This document shows, in pieces, positions 9,125 to 17,795 of a stretch of DNA of 64,000 nt. Positions within the stretch are counted from its first letter, which is position 1. Each line of letters begins with the position of its first letter. The notes beneath the pieces are model-generated. The model had not been told where the DNA came from. It saw only the letters and a program-made list of their open reading frames with translations, and made no database searches. The stretch comes from Gordonia hankookensis (GTDB lineage: Bacteria > Actinomycetota > Actinomycetes > Mycobacteriales > Mycobacteriaceae), in NCBI RefSeq assembly GCF_014673215.1, contig NZ_JACWMS010000005.1, forward strand, positions 248,001 to 312,000. Reading direction: 5' to 3'. The translations under genes and the position numbers were made by a program.

Positions 9125-10581
9125 AGTGCGTCGACCTCCGCGGTCGGAATCGGTTCGGTGAACATCAGGGCCGGGACCTCGATGATGCGGTCCTCCCCTT
9201 CGAGGGACCGGAATCGGACGAAGACCGATTCCGGCTCAGCGGTGCCGGACTGTTTGAGGGCCCATGACCACAACACGATGACGTGGGCGAGGTAGGGCTC
9301 GTCGACCCGCGCGATCACATCCGACAGGGAGATGGGGCCGTCGTCGACAGCCGCGTTCACGACTTCGGTGAGTTCGACGGTGTCGACCTGACCGGACAGT
9401 GACGCGAACGTGGTGAGATCGCCTGTGCCGGTCGCAGGCAGGGCAGGCGCCGGCGGGGCCGGGTCGCGGATCTCGAACGCCAGACGACCTGCCGACGTGA
9501 CCGATGGTGTCGCCAAGGGCAATTCGTAACCGATCCGGCGGTCTGCCAGAGAGGTCTTCAACAGATCGTTCGCCGTTGCCAGTGCGTCGTTGAGTTGTCG
9601 CGCGATCCCCCGGCTCTGCTCGAGTGTTCCCGAGGCGACGAATCGGCGGATGCGTCGCGCGCAGCGCTGACGAGTACGGCCGACCTCTGCCATCTGCTGG
9701 GTGACGAGGACGAAGAAGTCGTCCATCACCGATCGGAGTCCATGGTCGATGCCGGGGAGTTGCCTTGTCACCGTGGTGATGTCGGCGACGAGCCGGGACC
9801 GTTGCTGCGGGTCCTGGATCATGTGGGTGAAGGCGTGATAGGAGGCACTCTGGGACGATTCGAGCAGAGCCTCGTAGTCGTCGAACATCTGTCGTTGACG
9901 ATCCCGGTACGCCAGATCCGAGTCGTGCGGATCGTCGAGCAGCGCGGTCGTGATCCGATCCAGCATGCTGCCGTACTGGCCGATGTCGGAGATGATCTGT
10001 TCCATCTGGTACGCGATCGCCCGCGCCTCGTCCTCGGCGACACGGAGGTCCGGTTCCGGACGTCGTCCCGCATCGAGGTCGGCGAGTTCGGCGTCGAGTT
10101 CGGAGATCTGATACTCGATCTCCTCACGAATCTGACGTGGATCGTTCGTGACCTGTCCGGCGACGCGATGCAGTCCGGCTGCGATGCCGTTGATCGAGCC
10201 GCCGGTAGCGACACTGTCCTCGCGCCTCAGACGCCGGACGTAATCGATGACCGAGCGTGCCTCCGAGGTCAGATAACAGAGATTCTGGGCTGTCCGGGCA
10301 CTCGCATCGGTGACCCGGTGCAGCCACCCCTGCCTGGCCCACAATTTGACCAGCTCGAGACCGCTCGGTTGGTCGGTGACACCGAGCGTGGCGATGTCGC
10401 GTTCGAGTCGCACGGCCAGATCGGTCTCGGACAACCTCGTACCGAAGTCCAGGTGACGCTCCATCAACGTCACGTAGAGAGCCGAGTTGTTCGCCGCGAA
10501 GAGTCGGACAGCTGCGGACCTCTGGATCCGTCGATTGGCATCCCACGCGTCAGCCACTGTCGGCTGCTCAGCACTCTCCAT
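9121..10581 (-). CDS. jetA: DUF3375 protein, JetA/MksF kleisin
   Basis: A 486-residue DUF3375 protein, the kleisin subunit of Wadjet/MksBEF complexes. The N-terminal helical part ([38 protein letters not shown]) and the central coiled stretch around [19 protein letters not shown] are as expected. The C-terminal part ends VDAL. The ATG has gaggcggcg immediately upstream. It is the first gene of the coupled set and probably has its own promoter in the 214-bp gap to the VOC gene upstream. I see no further gene of this system on either side. Confidence 0.88.
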   Translation of the reverse strand: MESAEQPTVADAWDANRRIQRSAAVRLFAANNSALYVTLMERHLDFGTRLSETDLAVRLERDIATLGVTDQPSGLELVKLWARQGWLHRVTDASARTAQNLCYLTSEARSVIDYVRRLRREDSVATGGSINGIAAGLHRVAGQVTNDPRQIREEIEYQISELDAELADLDAGRRPEPDLRVAEDEARAIAYQMEQIISDIGQYGSMLDRITTALLDDPHDSDLAYRDRQRQMFDDYEALLESSQSASYHAFTHMIQDPQQRSRLVADITTVTRQLPGIDHGLRSVMDDFFVLVTQQMAEVGRTRQRCARRIRRFVASGTLEQSRGIARQLNDALATANDLLKTSLADRRIGYELPLATPSVTSAGRLAFEIRDPAPPAPALPATGTGDLTTFASLSGQVDTVELTEVVNAAVDDGPISLSDVIARVDEPYLAHVIVLWSWALKQSGTAEPESVFVRFRSLEGEDRIIEVPALMFTEPIPTAEVDAL

Positions 10582-10795
10582 CGCCGCCTCACGGGTTCAC
10601 AGGGACTGGTGGACCCGAGGTAGTGTGCCACGTTTGATGGTCGTCGCTGATGCTGCGGGGTGGTGGACGGGTGCGGTGCGGAATCTGCGCAGGTCGGAAG
10701 TGCGACCCACCCCTGCACCGTGTGATCGGCGACGGTCCCGCGCGGTGCGGTGATCGTCGCCATTCAGTGGGTCAGGGCTCGTTGTGGCGCCTCGG

Positions 10796-11203
10796 TCACG
10801 GATTGTCTGCGCCGGCCTTCTCCGCCACCAACTGGACCAGGTTCCCGCAGGTGTCGTCGAAGACGGCGATGACGGCGGTGCCGATGTCCGTCGGCGGCTG
10901 CGTGAACACCACTCCCGCGGCGGTGAGTCGTGCATGTTCGGCCTCGACATCGTCGACGGCGAACTGGACGAGCGGGATTCCGTCCTCCACCAATGCATTC
11001 CGATAAGGCTGCACGGCGGGGTGACCGCACGGTTCCAACAGCAACTCGGGCCCGTCCGGGGACTCGGGCGAGACCACGGTGAGCCACGAGTTGTCGCCGC
11101 CCAGCGGGATGTCGTGGTGCTTCGTGAAGCCGAGCACGTCGGTGTAGAACGCGAGAGCCGCTCGCTGGTCATCGACGAACACACTGGTCAGATTGATTCT
11201 CAT
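10796..11203 (-). CDS. VOC (glyoxalase/bleomycin-resistance) family protein
   Basis: A 135-residue single-domain VOC protein with paired beta-alpha-beta-beta-beta repeats: MRINLTSVFVDDQRAALAFY and FYTDVLGF at the start, then DDTCGNLVQLV at the end, the usual metal-ligand region (final Glu replaced by Gln in GNLVQL). It starts inside the arsR-type gene with a 4-nt ATGA overlap, so the two are co-translated and the regulator probably controls this protein. Members act as lyases, dioxygenases or binding proteins for small electrophiles. The reaction is unknown, and the Gln at a usual ligand position makes catalysis uncertain. Confidence 0.85.
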   Translation of the reverse strand: MRINLTSVFVDDQRAALAFYTDVLGFTKHHDIPLGGDNSWLTVVSPESPDGPELLLEPCGHPAVQPYRNALVEDGIPLVQFAVDDVEAEHARLTAAGVVFTQPPTDIGTAVIAVFDDTCGNLVQLVAEKAGADNP

Positions 11204-11484
11204 CGTTCATGCCCTTCTGTGGTGGGCCACCGATGCGTGATCTGCGCGAGTGGCTCCGGGGTGAAGTAGTGGAACTTGGATCGTCCGCGTCGCTCGGTGG
11301 CGACCAGCCCCGCGGACTCCAGAACCGCGAGATGTTGCGAGATCGCCTGCCGGGTGAGCCCGCGCGCGTGTCGCGTCGTCATCACGGCGCAGATCTCGAA
11401 CAGCGTCTGGCCGTCGCTCGCGGCGAGTTCATCGAGGATGAGACGTCTGGTCTCGTCGTCGAGGGCTCGGAACACGTCGGCCAT
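11200..11484 (-). CDS. ArsR/SmtB family transcriptional regulator
   Basis: A 94-residue winged-helix repressor. MADVFRALDDETRRLILDEL is the classic ArsR opening, and GLTRQAISQHLAVLESAGLV is the recognition HTH at about residues 43-62, followed by the wing ERRGRSKFHYF. The CxC metal-binding motif of true arsenic/cadmium sensors is absent; the only Cys is in EICAVM, so this is more likely a non-metal or redox-type ArsR. ATG 11484 is chosen because a longer frame from 11502 would place codons inside a perfect 10-bp-arm palindrome (11495-11518) that is evidently its operator. Confidence 0.88.
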   Translation of the reverse strand: MADVFRALDDETRRLILDELAASDGQTLFEICAVMTTRHARGLTRQAISQHLAVLESAGLVATERRGRSKFHYFTPEPLAQITHRWPTTEGHER

Positions 11485-11494
11485 GCCCGTCACT

Positions 11495-11518
11495 ATAGGC
11501 AAGTCGCCACTTGCCTAT
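11495..11518. promoter_or_regulatory. Perfect 10-bp-arm operator upstream of arsR-type gene
   Basis: Arms ataggcaagt and acttgcctat are perfect reverse complements with a 4-bp cgcc centre. The right edge of the arsR start lies 10 bp away, and the esterase/MFS pair starts 52 bp on the other side. The symmetry suits an ArsR dimer and could control both directions. Confidence 0.7.
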
Positions 11519-11570
11519 CAAGCCCGTCCGGCATGTCGTCCACGGCAGTCGACCAGATGCGGCCACTAGC

Positions 11571-12695
11571 ATGGGCGTCATGGTGATGGCTGATCGTCCG
11601 GAAGTGCAGACGGCGTCAGGACCGGTGACCGCTCTGACCGTGATGGGACTCGCCGAGAGCATGCTCAACGGGCTGGCGCGGGTGCCGTTCCGGCGACCCT
11701 GGCACGGCCCGGGCGGGTTGCTCGACAATGTGGGCCAGTCGGTCACGCGCCAGGTCGTGAGGTCGTTCATGGGCTACTCGATGGGGCTGCCCATCGAGGA
11801 GTTCCGGTCGATGGAGAAGATCCTCGACGACATCTGCCTGGCGGTGATCCCACCCTTCGTCGGCGTCATCGACGGCGTGGAGATCACCGACGACACGATC
11901 AGTGGCGTGCCGGGGATCTGGTGTCGTGCGAAGGCAAGCTCGGACGCATTCGTCGATGACACCGACGACAAGGAGACGATCGGCGCCACCATCCTCTACC
12001 TGCACGGTGGTGGCTACATCGGCACCTCGCCGATCATGTATTCCGCATTCGCTGCGTCTCTCGTCGGGATCACGGGATACGAGGTCTTCATCGCCGACTA
12101 TCGGATGGCGCCGGAATTCCCGTTCCCCGCGGGGGTGCTCGACGCCGCGGATGTCTACCAGGGCCTGCTCGACCGCGGAGTCGACCCAGAGCACCTCGTC
12201 ATCGCGGGCGACTCGGGAGGCGGCGGACTGGCGACGTCGTTGGTGTCCTACTTGCACAACCAGTCCAAGCCCAGGCCTGCAGCGCTGACGCTCTTCTCGC
12301 CGGAGGTCGATCTCGATCTGGACCATCCGTCGATCACCGAGAACGCTCAATTCGACATCCTTCCGTGGAACGTTCCGGTGACGCCGTACCTCCATGGCGT
12401 CCAGCCGAACGACGAACGTGTCTCAGCGGTGCACGCGGCACCCGATCCCGAGTGGTTTCCCCCGACGTTCGTCTGCTGGGGTGCCGACGAGATGTTCCGG
12501 GACGGGATTCGTGAGTTCGCCGAGGGCTTGCAGGCCGCCGGGGTGAGGGTGCATGCGATGGAGGAGCGTGGGATGTTCCACGTGTTCCCCATCCTCATGC
12601 CATGGGCGGAGTCGTCGAGACGCGTGTTCCGTGCGCTGCGTGAACTGGCCGGCCGCTACGTCGCCCCCGACCCCGACGCGGAACAGACGCACTGA
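11571..12695 (+). CDS. Alpha/beta-hydrolase, hormone-sensitive-lipase-like esterase
   Basis: A 374-residue alpha/beta-hydrolase of the HSL/family IV type. The oxyanion-hole motif LHGGGYIG lies at about residues 143-150, the nucleophile elbow GDSGGG at about 214-219, then WGADEMFRDG with the acid and GMFHVFPI with the catalytic His. No signal peptide is present. Three in-frame ATGs (11571, 11580, 11586) compete and none has a good Shine-Dalgarno sequence, so the start is uncertain by a few residues. The stop is 1 nt before the MFS start, so the two form an operon. The gene is divergent from arsR across the operator at 11495-11518. Confidence 0.87.
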   Translation: MGVMVMADRPEVQTASGPVTALTVMGLAESMLNGLARVPFRRPWHGPGGLLDNVGQSVTRQVVRSFMGYSMGLPIEEFRSMEKILDDICLAVIPPFVGVIDGVEITDDTISGVPGIWCRAKASSDAFVDDTDDKETIGATILYLHGGGYIGTSPIMYSAFAASLVGITGYEVFIADYRMAPEFPFPAGVLDAADVYQGLLDRGVDPEHLVIAGDSGGGGLATSLVSYLHNQSKPRPAALTLFSPEVDLDLDHPSITENAQFDILPWNVPVTPYLHGVQPNDERVSAVHAAPDPEWFPPTFVCWGADEMFRDGIREFAEGLQAAGVRVHAMEERGMFHVFPILMPWAESSRRVFRALRELAGRYVAPDPDAEQTH

Positions 12696-12696
12696 C

Positions 12697-14175
12697 ATGA
12701 CCGACGCCGGCGGGCCGACAGCTCGGACTTCCATGGGACCGGTTGTGGCCGTGGCGATTCTCGCGTCCTTCGTCGCGTTTCTCGACGGATCCGTGGTCAA
12801 TCTGGCGCTACCGGCGATCTCGGGCGATCTCGGCGGCGGTCTGGCCACACAGCAATGGGTCGTGGACGCGTACCTGCTGTCTCTGGGCGCCCTGATCCTG
12901 GTCGCCGGGTCCATCTCCGACGCGTTCGGCCGGTTACCTGTTCTACGAGCCGGATTGGTGATCTTCGGCGTGGCGTCGGTGGTGTGTGCGCTTGCTCCGA
13001 CCGACCTGATCCTGATCATCGGCCGTGGCGTTCAAGGCGCAGGCGCGGCACTGCTGGTTCCCAGCTCGCTGGCCCTGATCAATTCGGCCTTCTCCCCCGA
13101 CGACCAGCCCAAGGCGATCGGGACCTGGACCGCATGGACGGGCACCGCGTTCGTGGTCGGACCGCTGCTCGGTGGCGTCCTCGTCGACGCGTTGAACTGG
13201 CGCTGGATCTTTGCCGTGAACATTCTCCCCGTGGTCGTCACCTTGGTGCTGTCGACACGGCTCACCGAAGCACCGCGGCCATCGGTACGCACCAAGATCG
13301 ACGTGCCAGGGGCGGTGCTGACAGCGGCCGGTCTCGCCGGGACCGTGTATGCGCTGATCGAGGAGCAACGTCTGGGATTGTCGAATCCCGCTGTGGCGGT
13401 GTCGCTCGTCGTCGGTGTGCTGTGTCTGGCAGGCCTCGGCTGGCGGGAAATGCACACGGACCATCCGATGATCCCGCTCCGGATGTTCCGGGTGCGCAAC
13501 TTCGGAGTCGGCAACCTCGCAACGACCTTCATGTACGCAGGCCTGTCGATGGGTTCACTGATCACCGCGCTCTTCCTGCAGGAGGTCGCCGGGTTCTCGG
13601 CGCTCGCAGCGGGACTCGCGACATTGCCCGTCCCGGTGCTGTCGTTCTTCATCGCCCGCCCCGTCGGCGCTCTCTCGGCACGATACGGTCCCCGCTTCTT
13701 CATGGCGTCCGGTCCGATCCTCGCCGGGTGCGGCTACCTGCTGATGCTCACCACCGACGACGATTTCAATTTCTGGTGGCAGATGTTGCCAGGGCTCGTA
13801 CTCTTCGGTCTCGGGCTGTCGGTGACCGTGACGCCGTTGACGTCCGCGGTCCTCGCCGCCGTCAATCGGGAGCAGAGTGGGATCGGTTCGGCGATCAACA
13901 ACGCCATCTCGCGCGTTTCCGGGCTGGTGGCCGTCGCGTGCACCGGCATCATCGTGGGCGGAGTACTCGACACCGCCGGGTTTCACCGCACCGTTCTCAT
14001 CACGGCCGTGCTGTTCATCGCCGGCGGTGTCGTATCGGCCCTCGGGATCCGCAACAGCGAGCACCGCGAAGGCCGCGTTCCCCTACACGCCGCGGCCGGC
14101 TGCTATGACCGCGCGACTGCTCCGCCGAGCGTGCACGTGGACAGCGTCGGAATCGGTCACCTTGACAATCCTTGA
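12697..14175 (+). CDS. MFS transporter, DHA2 family (14 TMS drug/H+ antiporter type)
   Basis: A 492-residue transporter with about 14 hydrophobic segments. DHA2 landmarks are present: the TM1 motif ASFVAFLDGSVVNLALPAI, QWVVDAYLLSLGALILVAGS in TM2, GRGVQGAGAALLVPSSLALI in TM4, and the antiporter motif TAWTGTAFVVGPLLGGVLVD in TM5. It starts one base after the esterase stop. The tail after the last TM is about 45 residues long and low in recognisable features. Export of the esterase's substrate or product would explain the pairing, but that is inference. Confidence 0.88.
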   Translation: MTDAGGPTARTSMGPVVAVAILASFVAFLDGSVVNLALPAISGDLGGGLATQQWVVDAYLLSLGALILVAGSISDAFGRLPVLRAGLVIFGVASVVCALAPTDLILIIGRGVQGAGAALLVPSSLALINSAFSPDDQPKAIGTWTAWTGTAFVVGPLLGGVLVDALNWRWIFAVNILPVVVTLVLSTRLTEAPRPSVRTKIDVPGAVLTAAGLAGTVYALIEEQRLGLSNPAVAVSLVVGVLCLAGLGWREMHTDHPMIPLRMFRVRNFGVGNLATTFMYAGLSMGSLITALFLQEVAGFSALAAGLATLPVPVLSFFIARPVGALSARYGPRFFMASGPILAGCGYLLMLTTDDDFNFWWQMLPGLVLFGLGLSVTVTPLTSAVLAAVNREQSGIGSAINNAISRVSGLVAVACTGIIVGGVLDTAGFHRTVLITAVLFIAGGVVSALGIRNSEHREGRVPLHAAAGCYDRATAPPSVHVDSVGIGHLDNP

Positions 14176-14182
14176 TCGCCAC

Positions 14183-14217
14183 CTTCAGACTAACTGAAGC
14201 TGCCGTCGTGCGACGGC
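14183..14217. other. Two adjacent small inverted repeats upstream of rhodanese gene
   Basis: cttcag and ctgaag flank actaa (14183-14199). gccgtcg and cgacggc flank tg (14202-14217). The second is a tight GC hairpin without a T-run. They lie between the DHA2 stop and the rhodanese start and could serve as terminator, operator or both. Confidence 0.35.
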
Positions 14218-14259
14218 GTCCGATCAACGGCGACTGAGGCGCGGAAGAGGTTTCCACCC

Positions 14260-14607
14260 ATGGGTATTCGTCACTACGTGCGACACGCCCCGGCCGTCAC
14301 CGCGGCGGACGCGATCGGTTTGGTGGCAGACGGCGCACTGATCGTCGACGTGCGCCGTCATTTCGAGTGGAACCGCAACCACATCCCCGGGTCTGTCCAC
14401 ATTCCGCTCGAAGAACTGACCGATCGATGCCTGGAATTGCCCGACGACCGACTCCTGATCACCTTCTGCACAGGCGGACTCCGGTCGGCCGGCGCCGCGA
14501 ACATGTTGATCGAGTTGGGCTTCGAGGCAAAGAACATGACCAAAGGACTCATCGACTGGCGAAGCGCCGGTGGACCACTACAGGGGACGAAGCACCCACC
14601 ATCCTGA
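14260..14607 (+). CDS. Rhodanese-like sulfurtransferase
   Basis: A 115-residue single rhodanese domain. LIVDVRRHFEWNRNHIPGSV is the CH2A-type block, and the active-site loop is CTGGLRSAGAA with the catalytic Cys at about residue 69. Such proteins carry persulfide sulfur to acceptors such as thiols or cyanide. The start is ATG 14260, with ggaagagg about 10 nt upstream. It stands alone between a DHA2 exporter and a convergent SDR, 11 bp from the SDR stop. Nothing nearby indicates its sulfur acceptor. Confidence 0.88.
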   Translation: MGIRHYVRHAPAVTAADAIGLVADGALIVDVRRHFEWNRNHIPGSVHIPLEELTDRCLELPDDRLLITFCTGGLRSAGAANMLIELGFEAKNMTKGLIDWRSAGGPLQGTKHPPS

Positions 14608-14618
14608 GCCTGCGCCGG

Positions 14619-15473
14619 TCACCCGTGCGATGCTGCCGGGCTCTCGTCGGTCGCGACGACACCCCGGAGTCCGTCGGCCCCGAACAGCGGCTCGAGCATG
14701 GAGCTGAAATCCGGTCCGCGACGTAGCATCTGGCCGCCGTCGACGTTGATCACCTGGCCGGTGATCCACGTGGAACCCTCGCCCAACAGGAAAGCTGCAA
14801 GGTGGCCGATGTCCTGGACCTCGCCGATCCGGGGTATCGGAGTGGATGCTCGATAGTCCTCGGTCAGCTGCGGATCATCCAGCACCGCGGTCACCAGATC
14901 CGTCCGGATCAGGCCTGGCCGGATGCCGTTGACCCGCACCCGGCTCGGCCCGAGTTCGTCTGCCGCGAGCGCGACCATGTGATCGACCGCCGATTTGGTC
15001 ACGCCGTAGGCACCGAACCAGCGGTGCGTGTTGCTGGCCGCGATCGAGGAGATCGCGACAAACGATCCCCCACCGGCCCGCACCAGCTCGCGTGCCGAGT
15101 GCTTGAGCGTGAACATGGTCCCGTTGACGTTGAGATCGACGGTACGTTTCCAGGCCTCGCTGTCCATCTGCGTCAGCGGACCGATCGTCTCGCTGCCGCC
15201 TGCGCACGCCACCACGCCGTCGAGGCCGCCGCCGAACCGGGTCGCCGCGGCCACCGCGGCGACGACCTGATCCTCATCGGTGACGTCGGCGGCGTGCGCG
15301 TGCGCACCTGCGCCCGCCGGTGCATCCAGGTTGAGCCGTTCCTGCACCGCTGTCAGACGGTCGGCGGTCCGGCCGACGATCGTCACCTTGGCGCCAAGGC
15401 CGACGAGAACGGTGGCGATGCCCTCGCCGATTCCGCTGCCGCCACCGGTTATGAGTACAGATTTCCCTGTCAT
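14619..15473 (-). CDS. Short-chain dehydrogenase/reductase (SDR)
   Basis: A 284-residue classical SDR. The Rossmann nucleotide motif TGGGSGIG lies at about residues 9-16, the N-A-G equivalent reads CAGGSE, and the catalytic set is Ser in FVAISSIA and Tyr/Lys in YGVTK. VDLNVNG and the C-terminal WITGQVINVDGGQML are family standards. ATG 15473 is preferred to GTG 15479 because ggggcg is correctly spaced only for the ATG. An exact KstR-consensus palindrome lies 17-30 bp upstream, suggesting its own promoter, separate from the P450, and possible membership of the cholesterol/lipid regulon. Substrate not determinable. Confidence 0.88.
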   Translation of the reverse strand: MTGKSVLITGGGSGIGEGIATVLVGLGAKVTIVGRTADRLTAVQERLNLDAPAGAGAHAHAADVTDEDQVVAAVAAATRFGGGLDGVVACAGGSETIGPLTQMDSEAWKRTVDLNVNGTMFTLKHSARELVRAGGGSFVAISSIAASNTHRWFGAYGVTKSAVDHMVALAADELGPSRVRVNGIRPGLIRTDLVTAVLDDPQLTEDYRASTPIPRIGEVQDIGHLAAFLLGEGSTWITGQVINVDGGQMLRRGPDFSSMLEPLFGADGLRGVVATDESPAASHG

Positions 15474-15489
15474 CGTCACGCCCCAAGGC

Positions 15490-15503
15490 TAGAACACGTT
15501 CTA
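15490..15503. promoter_or_regulatory. KstR-type operator tagaacacgttcta
   Basis: The 14-mer tagaacacgttcta fits the KstR consensus TnnAACnnGTTnnA exactly and is part of a perfect 7-bp-arm palindrome (ctagaac-ac-gttctag, 15489-15504). Outer arms ccccaag (15481-15487) and cttgggg (15506-15512) extend the dyad. It lies 17 bp upstream of the SDR start. KstR is the TetR-family cholesterol-catabolism repressor of mycolata; binding here is inferred. Confidence 0.65.
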
Positions 15504-15538
15504 GTCTTGGGGTCTGGCGGGGCCGTCCCTACCTGCGC

Positions 15539-16753
15539 TCAGCGTGCCTGCCGGACTCGGATCGGCAACGACGCCCACGACCTCAACGTGTTGTTGAGGT
15601 GACGACGAGTAGGCCCGGCGAGCTCGATGCTCTCGACCCGGCGGACCAGCGCCGTGAGGAGGGCCTCGGACTCCAGGCGTGCAACGTGCTGGCCGACGCA
15701 CTGGTGGAGCCCCATTCCGTATCCGACGTGACCGGATGGATCGCGATCGAGATCGAACGAATCGGGATGTTCCCAACGTCGCGGATCACGGTTCGCGGCC
15801 CCGAGGAACATCAGGATCTTCGACCCGTCCGGGATCGTCACGCCTGCGAAGTCAACGGCACGCGTCGTGGTACGGAAGAACGTCTGCACCGGGGACTCCC
15901 AGCGCACGGCCTCGTCGAAGGCGTTGCGCATCGACGCCGGATCGGAGCGAAGTCGCTGCCATTGCGCCGGGTTGGTGGCGAACGCATAGAGGACTGCAGC
16001 CAGACCGTTGACGGTGGTGTCCACGCCCGCGGTCAGCAGCGACCGCACCACCAGCGGGGCCTGCTCGGCGGTGATGTCGCCACGGTCGCTCGCCGCCCAG
16101 ATCTGTGCTCCGAAGCCGTTGTCGGTCAGCGCCTCCCGCGTGCACTGGGTGCCCACCCACGCGGACAGGCCGGCGACGTGGGGCGCGCCGTCGGCCACCA
16201 GGCTGTTCGACGGGCCGAAGGCGTTGAACGCGTGGTTGCCGTACGGGAGCAGATTCTCCCGACCGGTCCTCGAGATCCCCACCGCATCCGGGAAGACGCG
16301 CAGCGGAAAGGCCTGGGCGAGTTCGATTGCCGCGTCGAACTCGGTCGAGCGGGACAGGACCGACGCGACGAGGTCGTCGGCGTCGGCCATCCATTCATCA
16401 CGTAATCGACGCAACGCGCGCGGTCCGAGGATCTTGCTCAGTACCGACCGCGGGGCATCGTGATGCGGAGGGTCGGCCTCGAGGAGCACGCTGGGCGGGC
16501 GCCACGGCTTCTCGTGACGGAAGTTGCTCAGTCCCACCCCGGCCGACGACTGGAAGGACTGCCAGTCTGTCAGGGCGGCATGCACCTGCTCGTAGCGGGC
16601 CATTCCGTAGATGCCGTACCTCTCGAGGACGACAACCGGTCCGATGTCGCGTAACTCCTGTTGACCCGGCAGCGGGTCGGCGAGCACATCGAGCGCGAAC
16701 GGGTCGAGGTCCGACGCGGCGATCGCGGTGCGCGGCGAGCTCGGGGCTGTCAT
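15539..16753 (-). CDS. Cytochrome P450, CYP199-like (4-methoxybenzoate O-demethylase type)
   Basis: A 404-residue soluble P450. The heme loop GYGMGLHQCVGQ carries the axial Cys, the K-helix ExxR is in EAVRWESP, and the I-helix reads VVRSLLTAGVDTTVNG. Long blocks resemble the CYP199A enzymes that demethylate para-methoxybenzoates: GVGLSNFRHEKPWRPPS, FNAFGP, ESPVQTFFRTTTR, MFLGAANRDPRRW. The RSLL segment at the start of the I-helix corresponds to carboxylate-contacting residues of CYP199A4, with Thr in place of Ser (from memory, to be checked). ATG 16753 has aaggag upstream. It is downstream of its likely redox partner by 22 bp and of an IclR gene. Aromatic O-demethylation is inferred from family and context. 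Confidence 0.88.
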   Translation of the reverse strand: MTAPSSPRTAIAASDLDPFALDVLADPLPGQQELRDIGPVVVLERYGIYGMARYEQVHAALTDWQSFQSSAGVGLSNFRHEKPWRPPSVLLEADPPHHDAPRSVLSKILGPRALRRLRDEWMADADDLVASVLSRSTEFDAAIELAQAFPLRVFPDAVGISRTGRENLLPYGNHAFNAFGPSNSLVADGAPHVAGLSAWVGTQCTREALTDNGFGAQIWAASDRGDITAEQAPLVVRSLLTAGVDTTVNGLAAVLYAFATNPAQWQRLRSDPASMRNAFDEAVRWESPVQTFFRTTTRAVDFAGVTIPDGSKILMFLGAANRDPRRWEHPDSFDLDRDPSGHVGYGMGLHQCVGQHVARLESEALLTALVRRVESIELAGPTRRHLNNTLRSWASLPIRVRQAR

Positions 16754-16775
16754 GATTCGTCTCCTTGGATGGGGA

Positions 16776-17729
16776 TCACAGGTCGAGGACCAGGCGATCG
16801 GAACGCGAGCGGGACACGCAGACGAACATGCAGTCACCGACCGCACGCTCGTCGTCGTCGAGGAGGCAATCGCGATGGTCGGGTTCGCCGGCGAGCACAG
16901 TGGTTTCGCATGTGCCACACAGCCCCTCCCGGCACGACGAGAGGACGGTGATCCCGACATCGGACAGGGCGTCGAGGACGCTGCGCTCCGGCCGGACCGT
17001 CACTGTGCGTCGGGAGCGCGCGAGATGTAGTTCGAACGGCGCCGTACGCGCAGGTGTCACCGGCGACGCGGAGAAGCGTTCGACGCGTAGCCGTCCGGGC
17101 GGCCAGTGAGATGTCGAGGCCGTCAGGTCATCCAGCAGGGTCCGTGGTCCGCATGCGTAGACCTGCGTGTCGGGTTCCAGGGTGCCCAGTTGGCCGGTCA
17201 CGTCGAGCCGGGCGCCCTCGTCACGCGCGGACACGGTGACGTGTTCAGGGTGCGCGGCGAGGGCGTCGAGGAATGGCATCGCTGAACGGCTACGCCCCAG
17301 ATAGAGCAGATGCCATGCCGCACCGACCATCTCGGCTTGCACGATCATCGGGACGATCGGTGTGATACCGATCCCGCCCGCGACGAACAGATAGCTCGAT
17401 GCGGGTGCCATCGCGAAGTTGTTGCGTGGTCCGCCGATCTGGACGTGCTCGCCCACCTGCAGCGAGTCGTGGATGTACGCCGAACCCCCTGAGCCGCCCC
17501 TGTCGCGTCGGATCGCGACTCGATACGTGTGCGCGTCCCAACGGTCGCCGCAGAGCGAGTACTGGCGGGTGAGACCGCCCGGCAACATCACGTCGATATG
17601 TGCACCCGGCGTCCAGTCCGGAAGTCGTCGTCCGTCCGGATGCTCGAGGGTGAGGACGACGACGCCGTCTGCCACGACTTCTTTGGTGCGGACCCGCAAG
17701 ACGTGTGCCGGGTGTGCCTCCTGAACCAT
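16776..17729 (-). CDS. Phthalate-dioxygenase-reductase-type oxidoreductase (P450 partner)
   Basis: A 317-residue electron-transfer protein with three domains in PDR/VanB order: a flavin domain with RQYSLCGD at about 55-62, an NAD domain with GGIGITPIVPMI at about 115-126, and a C-terminal plant-type 2Fe-2S domain with the ligand set C-x4-C-x2-C (SCREGLCGTC) and a distal Cys in DCLL. It would pass electrons from NAD(P)H to the adjacent P450, as in the two-component CYP199/PbdAB systems of Rhodococcus. ATG 17729 is preferred over GTG 17735 because gaggag is correctly spaced for the ATG. A dyad at 17796-17810 precedes it. Confidence 0.9.
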   Translation of the reverse strand: MVQEAHPAHVLRVRTKEVVADGVVVLTLEHPDGRRLPDWTPGAHIDVMLPGGLTRQYSLCGDRWDAHTYRVAIRRDRGGSGGSAYIHDSLQVGEHVQIGGPRNNFAMAPASSYLFVAGGIGITPIVPMIVQAEMVGAAWHLLYLGRSRSAMPFLDALAAHPEHVTVSARDEGARLDVTGQLGTLEPDTQVYACGPRTLLDDLTASTSHWPPGRLRVERFSASPVTPARTAPFELHLARSRRTVTVRPERSVLDALSDVGITVLSSCREGLCGTCETTVLAGEPDHRDCLLDDDERAVGDCMFVCVSRSRSDRLVLDL

Positions 17730-17795
17730 GTCCACTCTCCTCGTGTGAAACGTGGATCAAGGGTCGCGCTGCGGGCTACGCCTGGCCCAGTGGCT

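Noticed and set aside
10582-10795. Search for a fourth Jet gene or a small effector upstream of jetA
   Set aside because: The 214-bp gap has no frame with start, Shine-Dalgarno sequence and motif; treated as promoter region.
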